DNA of 64,000 nucleotides from Chytriomyces cf. hyalinus JEL632 (taxonomy: Eukaryota > Chytridiomycota > Chytridiomycetes > Chytridiales > Chytriomycetaceae): positions 62,001-126,000 of the forward strand of contig JAIWWG010000063.1 in NCBI GenBank assembly GCA_025435555.1. The letters run 5' to 3'. Every line of letters begins with the position of its first letter. Positions within the stretch are counted from its first letter, which is position 1. Below the pieces are notes generated by a model. It did no database searches. It was not told the DNA's origin and saw nothing but the letters and a program-made list of their open reading frames with translations. This document shows positions 44,001 to 53,298 of this stretch, one piece after another. Both the position numbers and the translations under genes were made by a program.

Positions 44001-47000
44001 AGTCGGCTGGAACATCTCCCGAGTCATCGACGCGCCATTTCAAAAACACTTTGAACAGTTCGTTCAAGTTTCGCAAACGTGTAGGTTTTTTGGGCACGGG
44101 TGCAGGAGCCGGTTTCTTTTTCAAAGCGGATGCATCGACCACGTTCATGTCCGCGTCCAGGATTTTGATACCTCCTGTAACAGTGCGGAAATCGGATTCT
44201 GAGTCTGAAGAATCGCCACGTGCAATGATAGCGGCGATATTGCGTTTGCGGACAGCTTCATTTTGGAGTCGCTTTTGTTCTGCAAGATGCTCGAGACGCA
44301 GTTGGGAAAGTTTTGACACTGGAGCCGGAGCTGCAGGCTCATTTGATTTTCCGGCTTGCAGTGACGGATGCAGTTCCAACTTTGGTGCTGGCGCTGTGGA
44401 TGCGCCACTTTTGGTTTCAGTATCTCATAAATCCTCAAACAAAAAACTCGAAAACACACACCTTTCTTGACAGTTTCAGTAACTTTGATAAGCTTCGCCG
44501 GTTGCGGCAATTTGACTTCGTCGGCCTTTCTCCTAACAGCCCCACTTGCAGTGACCGCCTCTTCCTTTTTGAAAAACACATCCATAGTCTTTTGCTTCGG
44601 TGGCACCACAGCCGGCACAGGTTCCACAGTTTTCGCCTTCTTGGCATCCATACGATCCAAAAATCGAATCACCCAATCCTCCAACACCTGCTTTTGCGCG
44701 TCTGTCAATCGACTCTTTAAACTTCCATCCGTGTACGTAAGAATCGTTTCAAGCAACGTATCGCCCACATTATACCGGAACCCTTCAGCAACCTTCAAAT
44801 ATGCAAGCGACACGCTCACAGCCTCCTCACGAATCTTGTCGTCCAAAACTCGGTACCATTGAAACATGTTAAAGATGGTATCCATGTAAACGTACTGCGC
44901 GCTCGCAATCAAAAGCTCAGAAATGAGACTATTGCTGTTCCGAAGCAACAGTCGCACGATTTCAAACGTGCCCGCTATAATCCCCTTGATGTCCTTTTTG
45001 ATGCTGAGATCCTGTTTTGCCCATTGCGCACTGGATTTCAAAATCGCGCTCAGGAACGGCCATGTTTTGATCCACAGGTTCGGTTTCTGGTTGTTGAAAC
45101 GGTAACTTTCGTCGCTTTCAAATACGAGAGTGTAGAGTTCAATGAGGAGACTTTGAATCCGTTCAGCGCAACCTAACAAAGGTGGACCGCCCATGGCAGT
45201 GAGGTCACGGAATGTGTTGAGAATGTCAATGACTGTTTCGACCGTATTTTGTTCATTTTTCGTGGTGAGCCAATGAAGCATGCCGGCACAGCTGGGACGT
45301 GTGTGAGTCGTGGTTTAGCTCGATCGAAAATGCGCACGCACAAGGTTTACAAAAAAGGATATTTACGATTCCGACGACGCCCTCTTGATCAAGATATTTG
45401 CTGCCAAGTCCGAAATCTCGTTACTCCGGCAAACAAGACAATACAGCATATCACTCAAAGAAACATTCAAGGCAGAGTATCCAAGACTGCGATGCACAAC
45501 CACCCAGACGTCATTCACTCCTCGATTGAACGCTTCCATGTACTTTTTTTGCGAATCCGTCCAACCCCCTTCTGGAGCCCCTTTTCTCTCCAAATTCACT
45601 TTATCAAACAAAAATACGCGCCCAAAGGATTTAAACACATGCTTAAACAAGACCGGGCGGTTCGATCCAGCAGTCACAAGACTTCTCCAAGACTCTGAAT
45701 GAATCAATGCAGCACCTGGATTCTGTGGATCGAATCCACTACAGTCACGATAAATGTCTTGGAAAGCTTGTTCGAGAGTGTCCATATCGTTGTCTAAGCA
45801 TTCCAGCACCACATGCGTAAGCGCCATTTCCGGGTCACCTTTAGGCGGAGCAGTAACAAGACACCGTGCACAAAGTTTGTCGAGAATCGGTTTCGAGATA
45901 CAAAGTGATCCTGTTCGAGAAAGAATGGGTGCGAGCGCGATGCGCGCACATTCGAGCTGTGCATTCGAAGTCCAGAGTTCCGAGGCTCCAAGGGTATCCA
46001 ATAAAAGAGTTTGAGCTTCGGTCGAGTCACCGGATGATTCAGGATTCGCAAGAGCAAACAGGGACGAAATCAGAGGATCCATCCAAGAAAAACAGGCAGT
46101 CCAAAAGTCTGCAGCATTCGTGTTGAGACTTGCATCATCGAGCCAGAGCGAAGTTTTGACAATCATTTGAAACCAATTGTTGTTGAGGATTGTTGTCCAT
46201 ATATGAATCAAAGAGGATGCAGATTGATTTGGGATTGACGGGGACGCATTACGAAATTTCGCAAAGCAAGTGAGAACATGCGGAAAATAATGATTCGAAA
46301 GCAGAGTGTCCGTTGTAAAGCTATCAATGCCTGGGAATTGCTCCATAAACACTTTGACAGCATCCAACGTGAAGCACGACAAGGTAGCCGCCAGACAAGT
46401 CCATAAAATAGATTTATCGGATGAAGCATTCAAATTGTCGGCACTTTCGCTGTTATCGACAGCCTTCAATTTGTCGACGAGAATTCGCAAAACGGGAAAC
46501 AGAGCATCGAAATCACGGCCTGAGGTAAAACGCGATGGATCCATGGCTCCAAGTGAACTGAGGGCCCACGATCGAGGAGGATCGTTTTTATGTGCGGCAA
46601 GGATAATGAGACCTGGCATGAGTCCAGTCCGCAGCTTGAGCACCTTCTCCCGCTGGGAACGGGGAGACAGAAAGTTGCATGAGAAAAACGGGCGTTCTGC
46701 AATCTATCGATAGTCATGAAAAGTTATACCTGACAGACGACAAGCGCGTGAGTAAAAAGCTTATCCGTCTCCGAGTTTGACAGAAAGTTGTACGGATGGC
46801 TCAGCACCTCGAGTGCAATTATCTGACAATACAGCCGTTTTATAAGCTTCAATAAGCTTGCGATAGTTAAGATACTATGAATACCGAGTAGCGCATACGC
46901 CTTTCCCGCGGGGTATCGGCATCGAGACTACGCAAAGCATTCGAGACACGGGCCGCGTCCTTGTCCCTGAAGACGGCCGTTGCAACCTGGTCCGTGATGC

Positions 47001-47235
47001 CAGAGGCAGTCTTGTGGTAAAATTCGGTGCATTCGAAGCAGGAAAAAGACGCGAGAATTCTGTGTAGTTGGTTGGAAGTGTCGCTGTTTGGGTCCAGAGC
47101 ATACGCTGTCACGATCCTTGTTCCAGCGTCAGTAACATCTCTGCGAGATTCAGGATTCTCTCACCGCGTGTTCGATTCGAGGTCCGACCCTGAAAGCAGG
47201 TGCTGGTGAATGTCCGTCTCTTCCTCGTTGCTCAT
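41016..47235 (-). CDS. SEN1: Sen1/senataxin-type RNA-DNA helicase (SF1B)
   Basis: Sen1 unwinds RNA:DNA hybrids and terminates non-coding and some mRNA transcription in the nucleus. ATG 47235 begins MSNEEETDIHQHLL; the long helical N-terminal domain covers 47120-44145 (large exons 46643-45363 and 45281-44400), followed by a basic linker. The helicase core has GLVLIQG-PPGTGKTKTILSL (motif I, about 43260-43200), LLICAPSNAG (Ia), FPTVIIDEACQSVE (II), KCIMVGDPMQLPPTV (III), SIQYRMHP, and RRMNVALTR (VI) joined to AKNSLFILG. It ends DRQEFGPSARITEVTNLKE at 41016. About a dozen introns. The spacer between motifs I and Ia contains an in-frame nonapeptide repeat. Unlike yeast Sen1 the C-terminal tail is very short. 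Confidence 0.93.
43027..43165 (-). repeat. 27-bp coding minisatellite inside SEN1
   Basis: Four to five near-perfect 27-bp units encode the 9-residue repeat AIRAPGGG(T/N). The last unit is degenerate (AIRGPASSM) and the first is partial (AISAPGVGN). All units stay in frame between Walker A and the LICAPSNA motif. Synonymous differences between units show it is not a sequencing artefact of one unit. Confidence 0.85.
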
Positions 47236-47301
47236 ATTTTCAGAGCTCAGTCAAAAAGAAAAAAACCCCTTCACTTTATTTACGTTTGGCTGAACGAAAT
47301 T
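47236..47301. promoter_or_regulatory. 66-bp divergent promoter between SEN1 and GST
   Basis: The start codons of SEN1 (-) and the GST gene (+) are separated by 66 bases with an A-rich run (AAAAAGAAAAAAACCCC) and no other feature. A shared nucleosome-free promoter is inferred. Confidence 0.4.
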
Positions 47302-48065
47302 ATGTCCAAACAGGCCGCCACTCTCTTCTACACCGCAACAAGCTGTGGCGCGGCCAGCTTCATCTCGGCGCACCGTGCTGGCCTGCTTGGCACTGTCCTG
47401 AACGCGTACAAGGCAGACATCCACACAAAGAAAGTGTTGCAGGGCCCCCTCGCAGGATCGGACTTCTTGGCCGTCAATCCAAAGGTAATTTGAATGATCG
47501 ATTGGTTTCAGGGGTAGTTACAAAGAATGCTAAACCAATTGTCCGCGGAAACAGGGAAACGTGCCCACAATTGTGCTGTCCGATGGAACTGTCCTCAACG
47601 AGAACGTCGCCACATTGCAGTGGATTGCAGATCAGGCCGGTGGAAAAGTCGGGCCAGTTGAGGGGAGCCAGAGGTGAATTATTCTGAGGTCCACTCAATC
47701 AGCACTTTGCATCCTGATCCAAACATGTTTCCAGATACCTCCTAGCGACCAAACTCAGCTGGGTCTCGTCTGAAATGCATGCAATCTGTGCGCCGCTTTT
47801 CAATTCCAGCCTGTCTCCCGAGGTTCGTGGATACGTGCTCGGAGCGTACAACAAGAAGCTGCAGTACTTGAACCAAGTGGAGCTTGAAGGAAAGTCATAC
47901 CTCGTTGGCAATGACTTTAGCGTTGCCGATGCGTACGCGTACATTGTGCTCTCGTGGGCGCGAGGACTGAAGCTTGATCTCAGCCAGTATGCCAATGTCC
48001 AGCAGTACGTGGACAGAATTGCTGGGCTGGATCACGTTCAGCAGGCAAAGCAATTGATGAAGTAG
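47302..48065 (+). CDS. Glutathione S-transferase, beta-class-like
   Basis: Conjugates glutathione to electrophiles or acts in thiol redox chemistry in the cytosol. Exons 47302-47484, 47555-47673 and 47735-48065 join in phase to give about 210 residues, the normal GST length. The N-terminal thioredoxin-like domain has TLFYTATSCGAASFISAHRA, with Cys15 where beta-class enzymes carry their catalytic Cys, then DFLAVNPKGNVPTIVLSDG (cis-Pro) and LNENVATLQWIAD (glutathione gamma-Glu binding). The C-terminal domain has SYLVGNDFSVADAYAYIVLSW (N-capping box S-VAD). It is closest in pattern to bacterial GstA; two introns show that any transfer is old. Substrate unknown. Confidence 0.9.
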
Positions 48066-48160
48066 GTTTCTTCTGTCTCATTTTGCCTGTTGCGTCCATG
48101 CATGCACAAGAAGAGATAAAAGCGCATCGGAAATATTTATTTCCGAAGTTTTTTCTTAAA

Positions 48161-48940
48161 ATGTCACTCACAGCAAAAGAAAGCGACGACTGCGAAGGCC
48201 TTCGAAACGTGTCTGCGATTGGCGCATGGTCCGTGTCTTCACACAAGCATGGCGGTGGATTCGGTGCAGAATCTCTGTGGGACGGCAACCTCGACACCTA
48301 CTGGCAGAGTGATGGTAAGTTCAGCTGACCCAGCTTCCATTCTTTCTGACTCCCTCTCTCTCCCAAGGCCCTCAGCCGCATCTCGTCAACATCCAATTCA
48401 TGCGCAAAACAGACTTGCATCTCATGCGCATCTATCTCGACTACCGACAAGACGAAAGCTACTGCCCATCCAAAATATCCATCCGGGCCGGATCCACCCC
48501 TCAAGACGTGCAGGAACTGCATCTGTTGGAACTTGAAGGTGTGGCCTGATTCTGATGCACCTGATTATTAAGCTGTGCGCTCACTTTGTAATTCCAGAGC
48601 CAAGCGGATGGATTTCTGTTGATCTTCGCGACGAAACCACGGGCCATGCATTGCATGCGCATCTTGTTCAAGTGGCCATTCTTGCGAACCACCAGAATGG
48701 AAAAGATACCCATGTCCGGTAAAATCAAGTTTCTTGAATCGAAAACTTGTCCGAAATTTGGATGTTCATCGCTCGAAATCAGACAAATTCAGTTATACGC
48801 GCCTTTGAAAAACTCGGTGTTGGAGGAAATTCCGTTCTCAACAACAGATTTTCTCATGTAAGCGCTTTTTCTAATCTTGATCTTGTATTCTCTGGTGGGA
48901 CTGATGGACAATTGCAACCAGGTATTCAATGATTCGGTAA
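48161..48940 (+). CDS. APC10: Anaphase-promoting complex subunit 10 (Doc1)
   Basis: A co-receptor for D-box degrons and processivity factor of the APC/C ubiquitin ligase. Exons: 48161-48314, about 48368-48538, about 48599-48719, about 48780-48857 and 48922-48940. The DOC (galactose-binding-like) domain is clear: GAWSVSSHKHGGGFGAESLW, DGNLDTYWQSDGPQPHLVNI, DYRQDESYCPSKI, GWISVDL and QIQLYAPLKNSVLEEI. Stopping at the TAA right after CTCATG would end the protein at FLM. But that ATG contains a good donor (AT^GTAAGC), and the acceptor at 48921 gives FLMYSMIR. The family needs a terminal Ile-Arg tail to dock on TPR subunits, so the spliced end is preferred. Confidence 0.93.
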
Positions 48941-50254
48941 CATGCCTCCTGCCGCACCCTACATGCACACAATATCAAGTTGTATTTAATAAACTTTTTA
49001 TATATTTTTTTTGCGTTGACGTCTGCTGTTTTGCGACTCAGTTGCACTCAGCTTCAACATTGCAATGCAGTCGAGCGCGCAATAGATTTCATTATACAAA
49101 TAACAGAAACAACATCAACAGTTACTTGCACATGTTGCCAAGACAAATATCTGACAACAAAAACAGGCCCGGCAAGTCCTCTTTTCGAACATCCAGTTTG
49201 TCTGCTTTAACATTTTAAGAAAAGGTTCAAAATTTCCGCCCCAGAGTCTGGTCTCAAGTCAACACCTGAGTTAGGCGCTTGCCAGGTGTCTGACCTGGTG
49301 TCATGTTCAAGACTAGCTGAACCAGACATAGTTGCAGCATAGTCACTCTTCCACTGCCCAAGCCACTTGACCATGACATGGGCTGGGCTCCTCTGTCAAC
49401 CGATGCAATGCTTGCCCCTTGGTTGCCTTTGCCGCCTTCATGAGAATTGTTTGGTGAAAACTACTTCCAATCAAAAATGCATCAGAGGAGGCTGACTTCG
49501 CCAGAGGCTTTAGACACATGTTCCCAGGACCAAGCAAAACCAATGGTCTGGATGCACAGTGTGTGAGTCAAGTGATGGTGATCTCAATCCTGCACTTGTG
49601 ATTTTGGGGATTTGACATTTGGCTTGATTTGGATGAGTGTGATTTACTGTGAACGTCAAAGAAAGGTTAAGCATTTATAGCAATGTAAATGTGCGTGTGT
49701 GGGAGCGGGGTGTCTGTGTGGGAGTGGACCCTGGAAATGGCAATCAGCAGGAGAGATGATGTTTCAAGCATCAAAAACCAATATTATTTATCTTGCTGAT
49801 CCTGAAAATGCGGGTCCCTCCACTTGCCTTTTTTTTTTTTTTTTTTGCCTGGCAACGGTGGCAGTGCAGATCAAGCAGCATCTGTTCTGGAAATAAATCC
49901 TGAGTACCTGTGTCTGGGTGCGAGATTTCACCGTGAAAAAAGAGAGGTTCAACTGCAGCGTTTTGCTCTGCCAAAATATATGAAAGCCACCACATCCTCA
50001 AACTTCAAACACCATAAACCAAGGTCGGCCAAGAAGTGTCGATTGGAGTCACCTCTTACTCTCGTTGTAGTTCGCTTTGGAAGGTAAGTGGTGCCGTCAA
50101 ATAAAGCATTGTCGTGATATTGATCTGCCATCGAAATACGCGTGTCACGTAACGCCATTTCAAAGGGCAATGTTGGGGTTGCACTCAATATGATCCATGA
50201 CGACATCATCGCTTTCAAAGGATTTGAAACCATTTCGAATCCCAAAATTCCCCG
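48941..50254. other. Intergenic, nothing recognised
   Basis: 1.3 kb with AT-rich start (poly-T/A near 49000), a 20-base T-run at about 49830, and a GTGTGTGGGAG-type repeat near 49695. Short ORFs on both strands look random. No RNA gene or transposon protein seen. Confidence 0.5.
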
Positions 50255-50262
50255 TATAAAAA
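50255..50262 (+). promoter_or_regulatory. TATA box of the NmrA-like gene
   Basis: TATAAAAA lies 65-72 bases before the ATG at 50327, with a pyrimidine/ACAC-rich leader typical of a short 5' UTR. Confidence 0.6.
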
Positions 50263-50326
50263 TCACCATCACAAAATACAATTCTACTTCAACTCAGAAC
50301 AACACAAACTAGCCACTACACTCACA

Positions 50327-51250
50327 ATGCCAGCATTCAACAACATTGCCATCGTCGGTGGAACCTCTACCATCGGCCAAGCTCTCATCAAAGACCTCCT
50401 CGCTACCAAGGGAGAATTTGCTTCCGTGATTTTACTCACGCGTGATCCAGAGTCAAAGGCTTCCAAAGAACTCATTGCTCTCGGTGCCGAAGCCCGCAAA
50501 ATCCCATCTGACCTGTCTGCAGAGTCCATCCCAGCCCTGGCTGAATCCCTCAAGGGTGTGGATGCACTGGTTTCTGTGGTCGGTGGCCCAGGTATCGGAT
50601 CCCAGGAACACCTGATCCATGCATCAATTCAAGCTGGCGTCAAGCGATTCGTTCCCTCCGAGTACGGCATCGACTTGGACTTGCACGCGTCGAGCATCGC
50701 GTTTGTTGGCGCAAAGGTTCCAATCAGAAAGCTCCTCCGTAGCCCGGAAATTTCATCGAAACTCGAACATACATTCATCGAAAACGGGTTCTTTATTGAT
50801 GGATACTTTTCTCCGTTTCTCAACTGGAGCATTTCTGCTGAGTCTGTGGCTGTCAACATTCCTGGAACGGGAGATGTGCCCTTGACCGTGACTCATCAGT
50901 CGGATGTTGCGCGTTTTATTGCTGAAGTGTTGCGTTCGGATCCAGCACTTTCGCGTAACAAGACGTTGAAGTTTGAAGGAGACCGATTCACTTGGAACCA
51001 AGCGCGCGAACTCGTGTCCAAAGCCATTGTGCCAGTCCCTGGCGTCAAGAGCACGTTTTCGACATCGTACACATCTGTGGAGCAGCTCGAGAAGAAGTTT
51101 GAAACGGCGAAAGGGCATGAATGGGTGCAGCTGCAGCTACTGCTTGCGACTACGCGGGGTCAAGGGCTGCTGTCTCACAACCACAACAAGTTGTTTCCAA
51201 ATGTGAAACCTATCAGTGCCAAGGATTATGTTGCTGGGTTGTTGGCATAG
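50327..51250 (+). CDS. NmrA-like / isoflavone-reductase-like NAD(P)-binding protein
   Basis: An intronless 307-codon gene. The Rossmann nucleotide-binding start is IAIVGGTSTIGQALIKDLL (G-x2-G-x3-G-type loop), with ILLTRDPESKASKE supplying a basic residue after strand 2, which suits NADPH. GVDALVSVVGGPG, the NmrA-family KRFVPSEYGIDLD motif and VPLTVTHQSDVARFIAEVL follow. Members are reductases for aromatic or secondary metabolites, or redox-sensing regulators such as NmrA. Sequence alone does not choose, although an invariant catalytic Lys of the reductases is not obvious at the usual spot. AATAAA at 51275 follows the stop closely. The TATA box and lack of introns set it apart from the housekeeping genes here. 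Confidence 0.88.
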   Translation: MPAFNNIAIVGGTSTIGQALIKDLLATKGEFASVILLTRDPESKASKELIALGAEARKIPSDLSAESIPALAESLKGVDALVSVVGGPGIGSQEHLIHASIQAGVKRFVPSEYGIDLDLHASSIAFVGAKVPIRKLLRSPEISSKLEHTFIENGFFIDGYFSPFLNWSISAESVAVNIPGTGDVPLTVTHQSDVARFIAEVLRSDPALSRNKTLKFEGDRFTWNQARELVSKAIVPVPGVKSTFSTSYTSVEQLEKKFETAKGHEWVQLQLLLATTRGQGLLSHNHNKLFPNVKPISAKDYVAGLLA

Positions 51251-51464
51251 TCTGTTCACGATCGTTGACCATTGAATAAATGCTCTTTATGCATGACTTT
51301 GTTTTTATGTGACAAATTCTCCACTCACCACTTTTAATTACTCGCTTCGGCGCCCATCATTGTTATAGCATAAATACGCGCAATTCCGAATCCTGCAAGG
51401 ATGCCCTTGCTGGTACTGGCGTCGATACCCGTTTCTCACGATCCGCACGCATTTTCCAAACAAG

Positions 51465-51472
51465 TATAAAAA
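51465..51472 (+). promoter_or_regulatory. TATA box of the secreted cysteine-rich gene
   Basis: TATAAAAA lies 71-78 bases before the ATG at 51543, the same distance as in the neighbouring NmrA-like gene. Confidence 0.6.
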
Positions 51473-51542
51473 GGTCGTCTTTTTGTCTCCAAAATATTAT
51501 CCAACACTCGCCTCCTCCTTCAAAACACATTCTTCAGCAAAT

Positions 51543-52100
51543 ATGAAATCCTTCTGCCTCCTTCTCTTGACCGTGGTCTCTCTCATGGTCCAAGTCTCTG
51601 CGACCGGCACATATGCCGGCTCCAAAACTTCAATCGAGAGCCAGCCCTGCCAGACTTTTGGCGCGTACCGTTGCGACGGAACGAGTCTGTTCCAATGTGG
51701 CTACACTACCGGCAACAAGCTCGTCTGGCGTCTTCTGTGGGACTGTGGCAGTGACTTGACATGTACTGTCGTACCTGGAGGCTTCGTGGGATGCACTGCG
51801 CCGGCATATGAAAAACTCACCAAGGAGAAGGAGGAGTATTACGAGGAAGAGTACGATGAATGCAGTGCCGACTACAAGTTTGAAGGCAAGCACTGTCAAT
51901 ACGGAGACTGCGCGGCCAGGTACACGCGCAGTGTTTGCAAGTTTGGAGCGTGGAGATGCAAGGGAAATGCCGTGCAACAGTGTGGATACGTTGCTGGGAA
52001 TGTGCTGCAGTGGAGATGGGTTGGTCAGTGTCCGAAAGGACAGTTTTGCAACGCCAACGGACCGAATGGATTTGTTGGTTGCCAGTTAACCAAGCCATGA
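51543..52100 (+). CDS. Secreted protein with two tandem cysteine-rich domains
   Basis: An intronless ORF of 185 residues from ATG 51543 (an upstream in-frame extension exists but begins without ATG). A signal peptide is evident (MKSFCLLLLTVVSLMVQVSA). Two homologous units follow: about residues 37-77 (CQTFGAYRCDGTSLFQCGY, LVWRLLWDCGSDLTC, GGFVGC) and about 140-182 (CKFGAWRCKGNAVQQCGY, LQWRWVGQCPKGQFC, NGFVGC). They are joined by an acidic EKEEYYEEEYDE linker with four more Cys. The C-x5-RC-x6-QC-W-C-x5-C spacing and aromatic residues recall small chitin- or carbohydrate-binding modules of fungi, such as CBM19-like folds; that is a guess from spacing. Likely extracellular or wall-associated. 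Confidence 0.75.
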   Translation: MKSFCLLLLTVVSLMVQVSATGTYAGSKTSIESQPCQTFGAYRCDGTSLFQCGYTTGNKLVWRLLWDCGSDLTCTVVPGGFVGCTAPAYEKLTKEKEEYYEEEYDECSADYKFEGKHCQYGDCAARYTRSVCKFGAWRCKGNAVQQCGYVAGNVLQWRWVGQCPKGQFCNANGPNGFVGCQLTKP

Positions 52101-52377
52101 TTATGTTTTTTGTTTTGAAGCACCTCTTGCTGTGGTTGTGATTATCTTTTGTGGCGAACCATCAATAAACCTAAGTTTATTTCATCGCAATCAGAACCGG
52201 GAAGTGCAGAAGAGAATTCGTTGGGTGTCAGGTACCTGGAAGGAATTAAAAGCTGAAAGAGATCACCGTCACAGCCGACTATTGGCTTATATTTATAACC
52301 AGCTGGTGCTTATTAAGTCGAGCCTTGGCTCTCATTTTAACTGAAAACAACAATGGACACAGTTTGGTCATACTCAC

Positions 52378-53298
52378 ATGAAAAACTGGGACACAATGAA
52401 TGATACCGCTACGATACTGTCTGAGGCGACCATTTCCTTGGAAAGTATCCAAATGGTCGCAGTATATCTCCACTTTGCAGTGGCACTAGCCACCGCAGTA
52501 GAGCTGGCTCTCTTCTGCGTGTTTGTTCTGGCTTGGGACCATGCCAGCGACACCCACCCCATTGCCACACCAACCAATATTGCTCTCTTTGTCACACTCG
52601 CTTCTGTCGCGGCTGAGGAAACGGCAACAGCAGTTGGACTCTCGAAATCGAAAAAGCTATCCGATGAGAAGGCGGAGCAGTTTATGGCCGACTTATTCTT
52701 CATCACTTGCGAATATTTCTACATCCTGTACTCATGGCAGCGAAGCGAAAAGATTATCAAATTGTCGTTTCCGGAACTGTACACGTTCTTTAGCTGGCTC
52801 ATCCGCTTGTCACCCTTCATTTTGTACCTGCAAATTATCCCGAGTATTGCCAAGTTCATTGCGAACGATCCGTCACATTCTCGAATAATCATGGCTCTCA
52901 ACTGGGGATTCAAGATCCTCGGCGGCGTGGTTGTCCTCGCATGCGATGTCATGTTTGTCGGGTCGTTTGTTCGATTTCTATCACGAACTCGCGGTCCGGA
53001 AGACGAATCAATTCAACCAGACTTCAAAATCATTGCTCAGCATGGAATAATTGCGTGCCTGTTGATATTGATCACGTGGGCCTTGTATCTCGCTGGTACC
53101 CTCATGCCAGGTATCGAGATGAGGAATCTTCTCACAGCATGCTGTGGTGTGTTCATGTTTTCGCTGGCGACGGTACTGTTTGCAATGAAGATTCAGCTGC
53201 ATATTTTGAGGCGGAAAACGCGGCTGAAGCATTCCAGGACGCGCGCGACGAAAGTAAAGCAGACTGAAGACAGCTTGCCTTATAACATGTCTTCGTAG
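52378..53298 (+). CDS. Seven-transmembrane protein of unknown function
   Basis: An intronless 306-codon ORF. Seven hydrophobic spans are visible: about residues 25-52, 68-90, 105-125, 135-160, 172-200, 220-245 and 250-275. A short N-terminus with a possible glycosylation site (NDT) precedes them, and a basic Ser/Arg/Lys C-tail (RRKTRLKHSRTRATKVK) follows, so the topology is GPCR-like with the tail presumably cytosolic. No class signature (DRY, NPxxY, rhodopsin Lys) is seen. It could be a receptor or transporter-like membrane protein. A TATA-like TATAAC lies about 85 bases upstream. Downstream is a secreted-protein-poor, gene-poor stretch. Confidence 0.7.
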   Translation: MKNWDTMNDTATILSEATISLESIQMVAVYLHFAVALATAVELALFCVFVLAWDHASDTHPIATPTNIALFVTLASVAAEETATAVGLSKSKKLSDEKAEQFMADLFFITCEYFYILYSWQRSEKIIKLSFPELYTFFSWLIRLSPFILYLQIIPSIAKFIANDPSHSRIIMALNWGFKILGGVVVLACDVMFVGSFVRFLSRTRGPEDESIQPDFKIIAQHGIIACLLILITWALYLAGTLMPGIEMRNLLTACCGVFMFSLATVLFAMKIQLHILRRKTRLKHSRTRATKVKQTEDSLPYNMSS

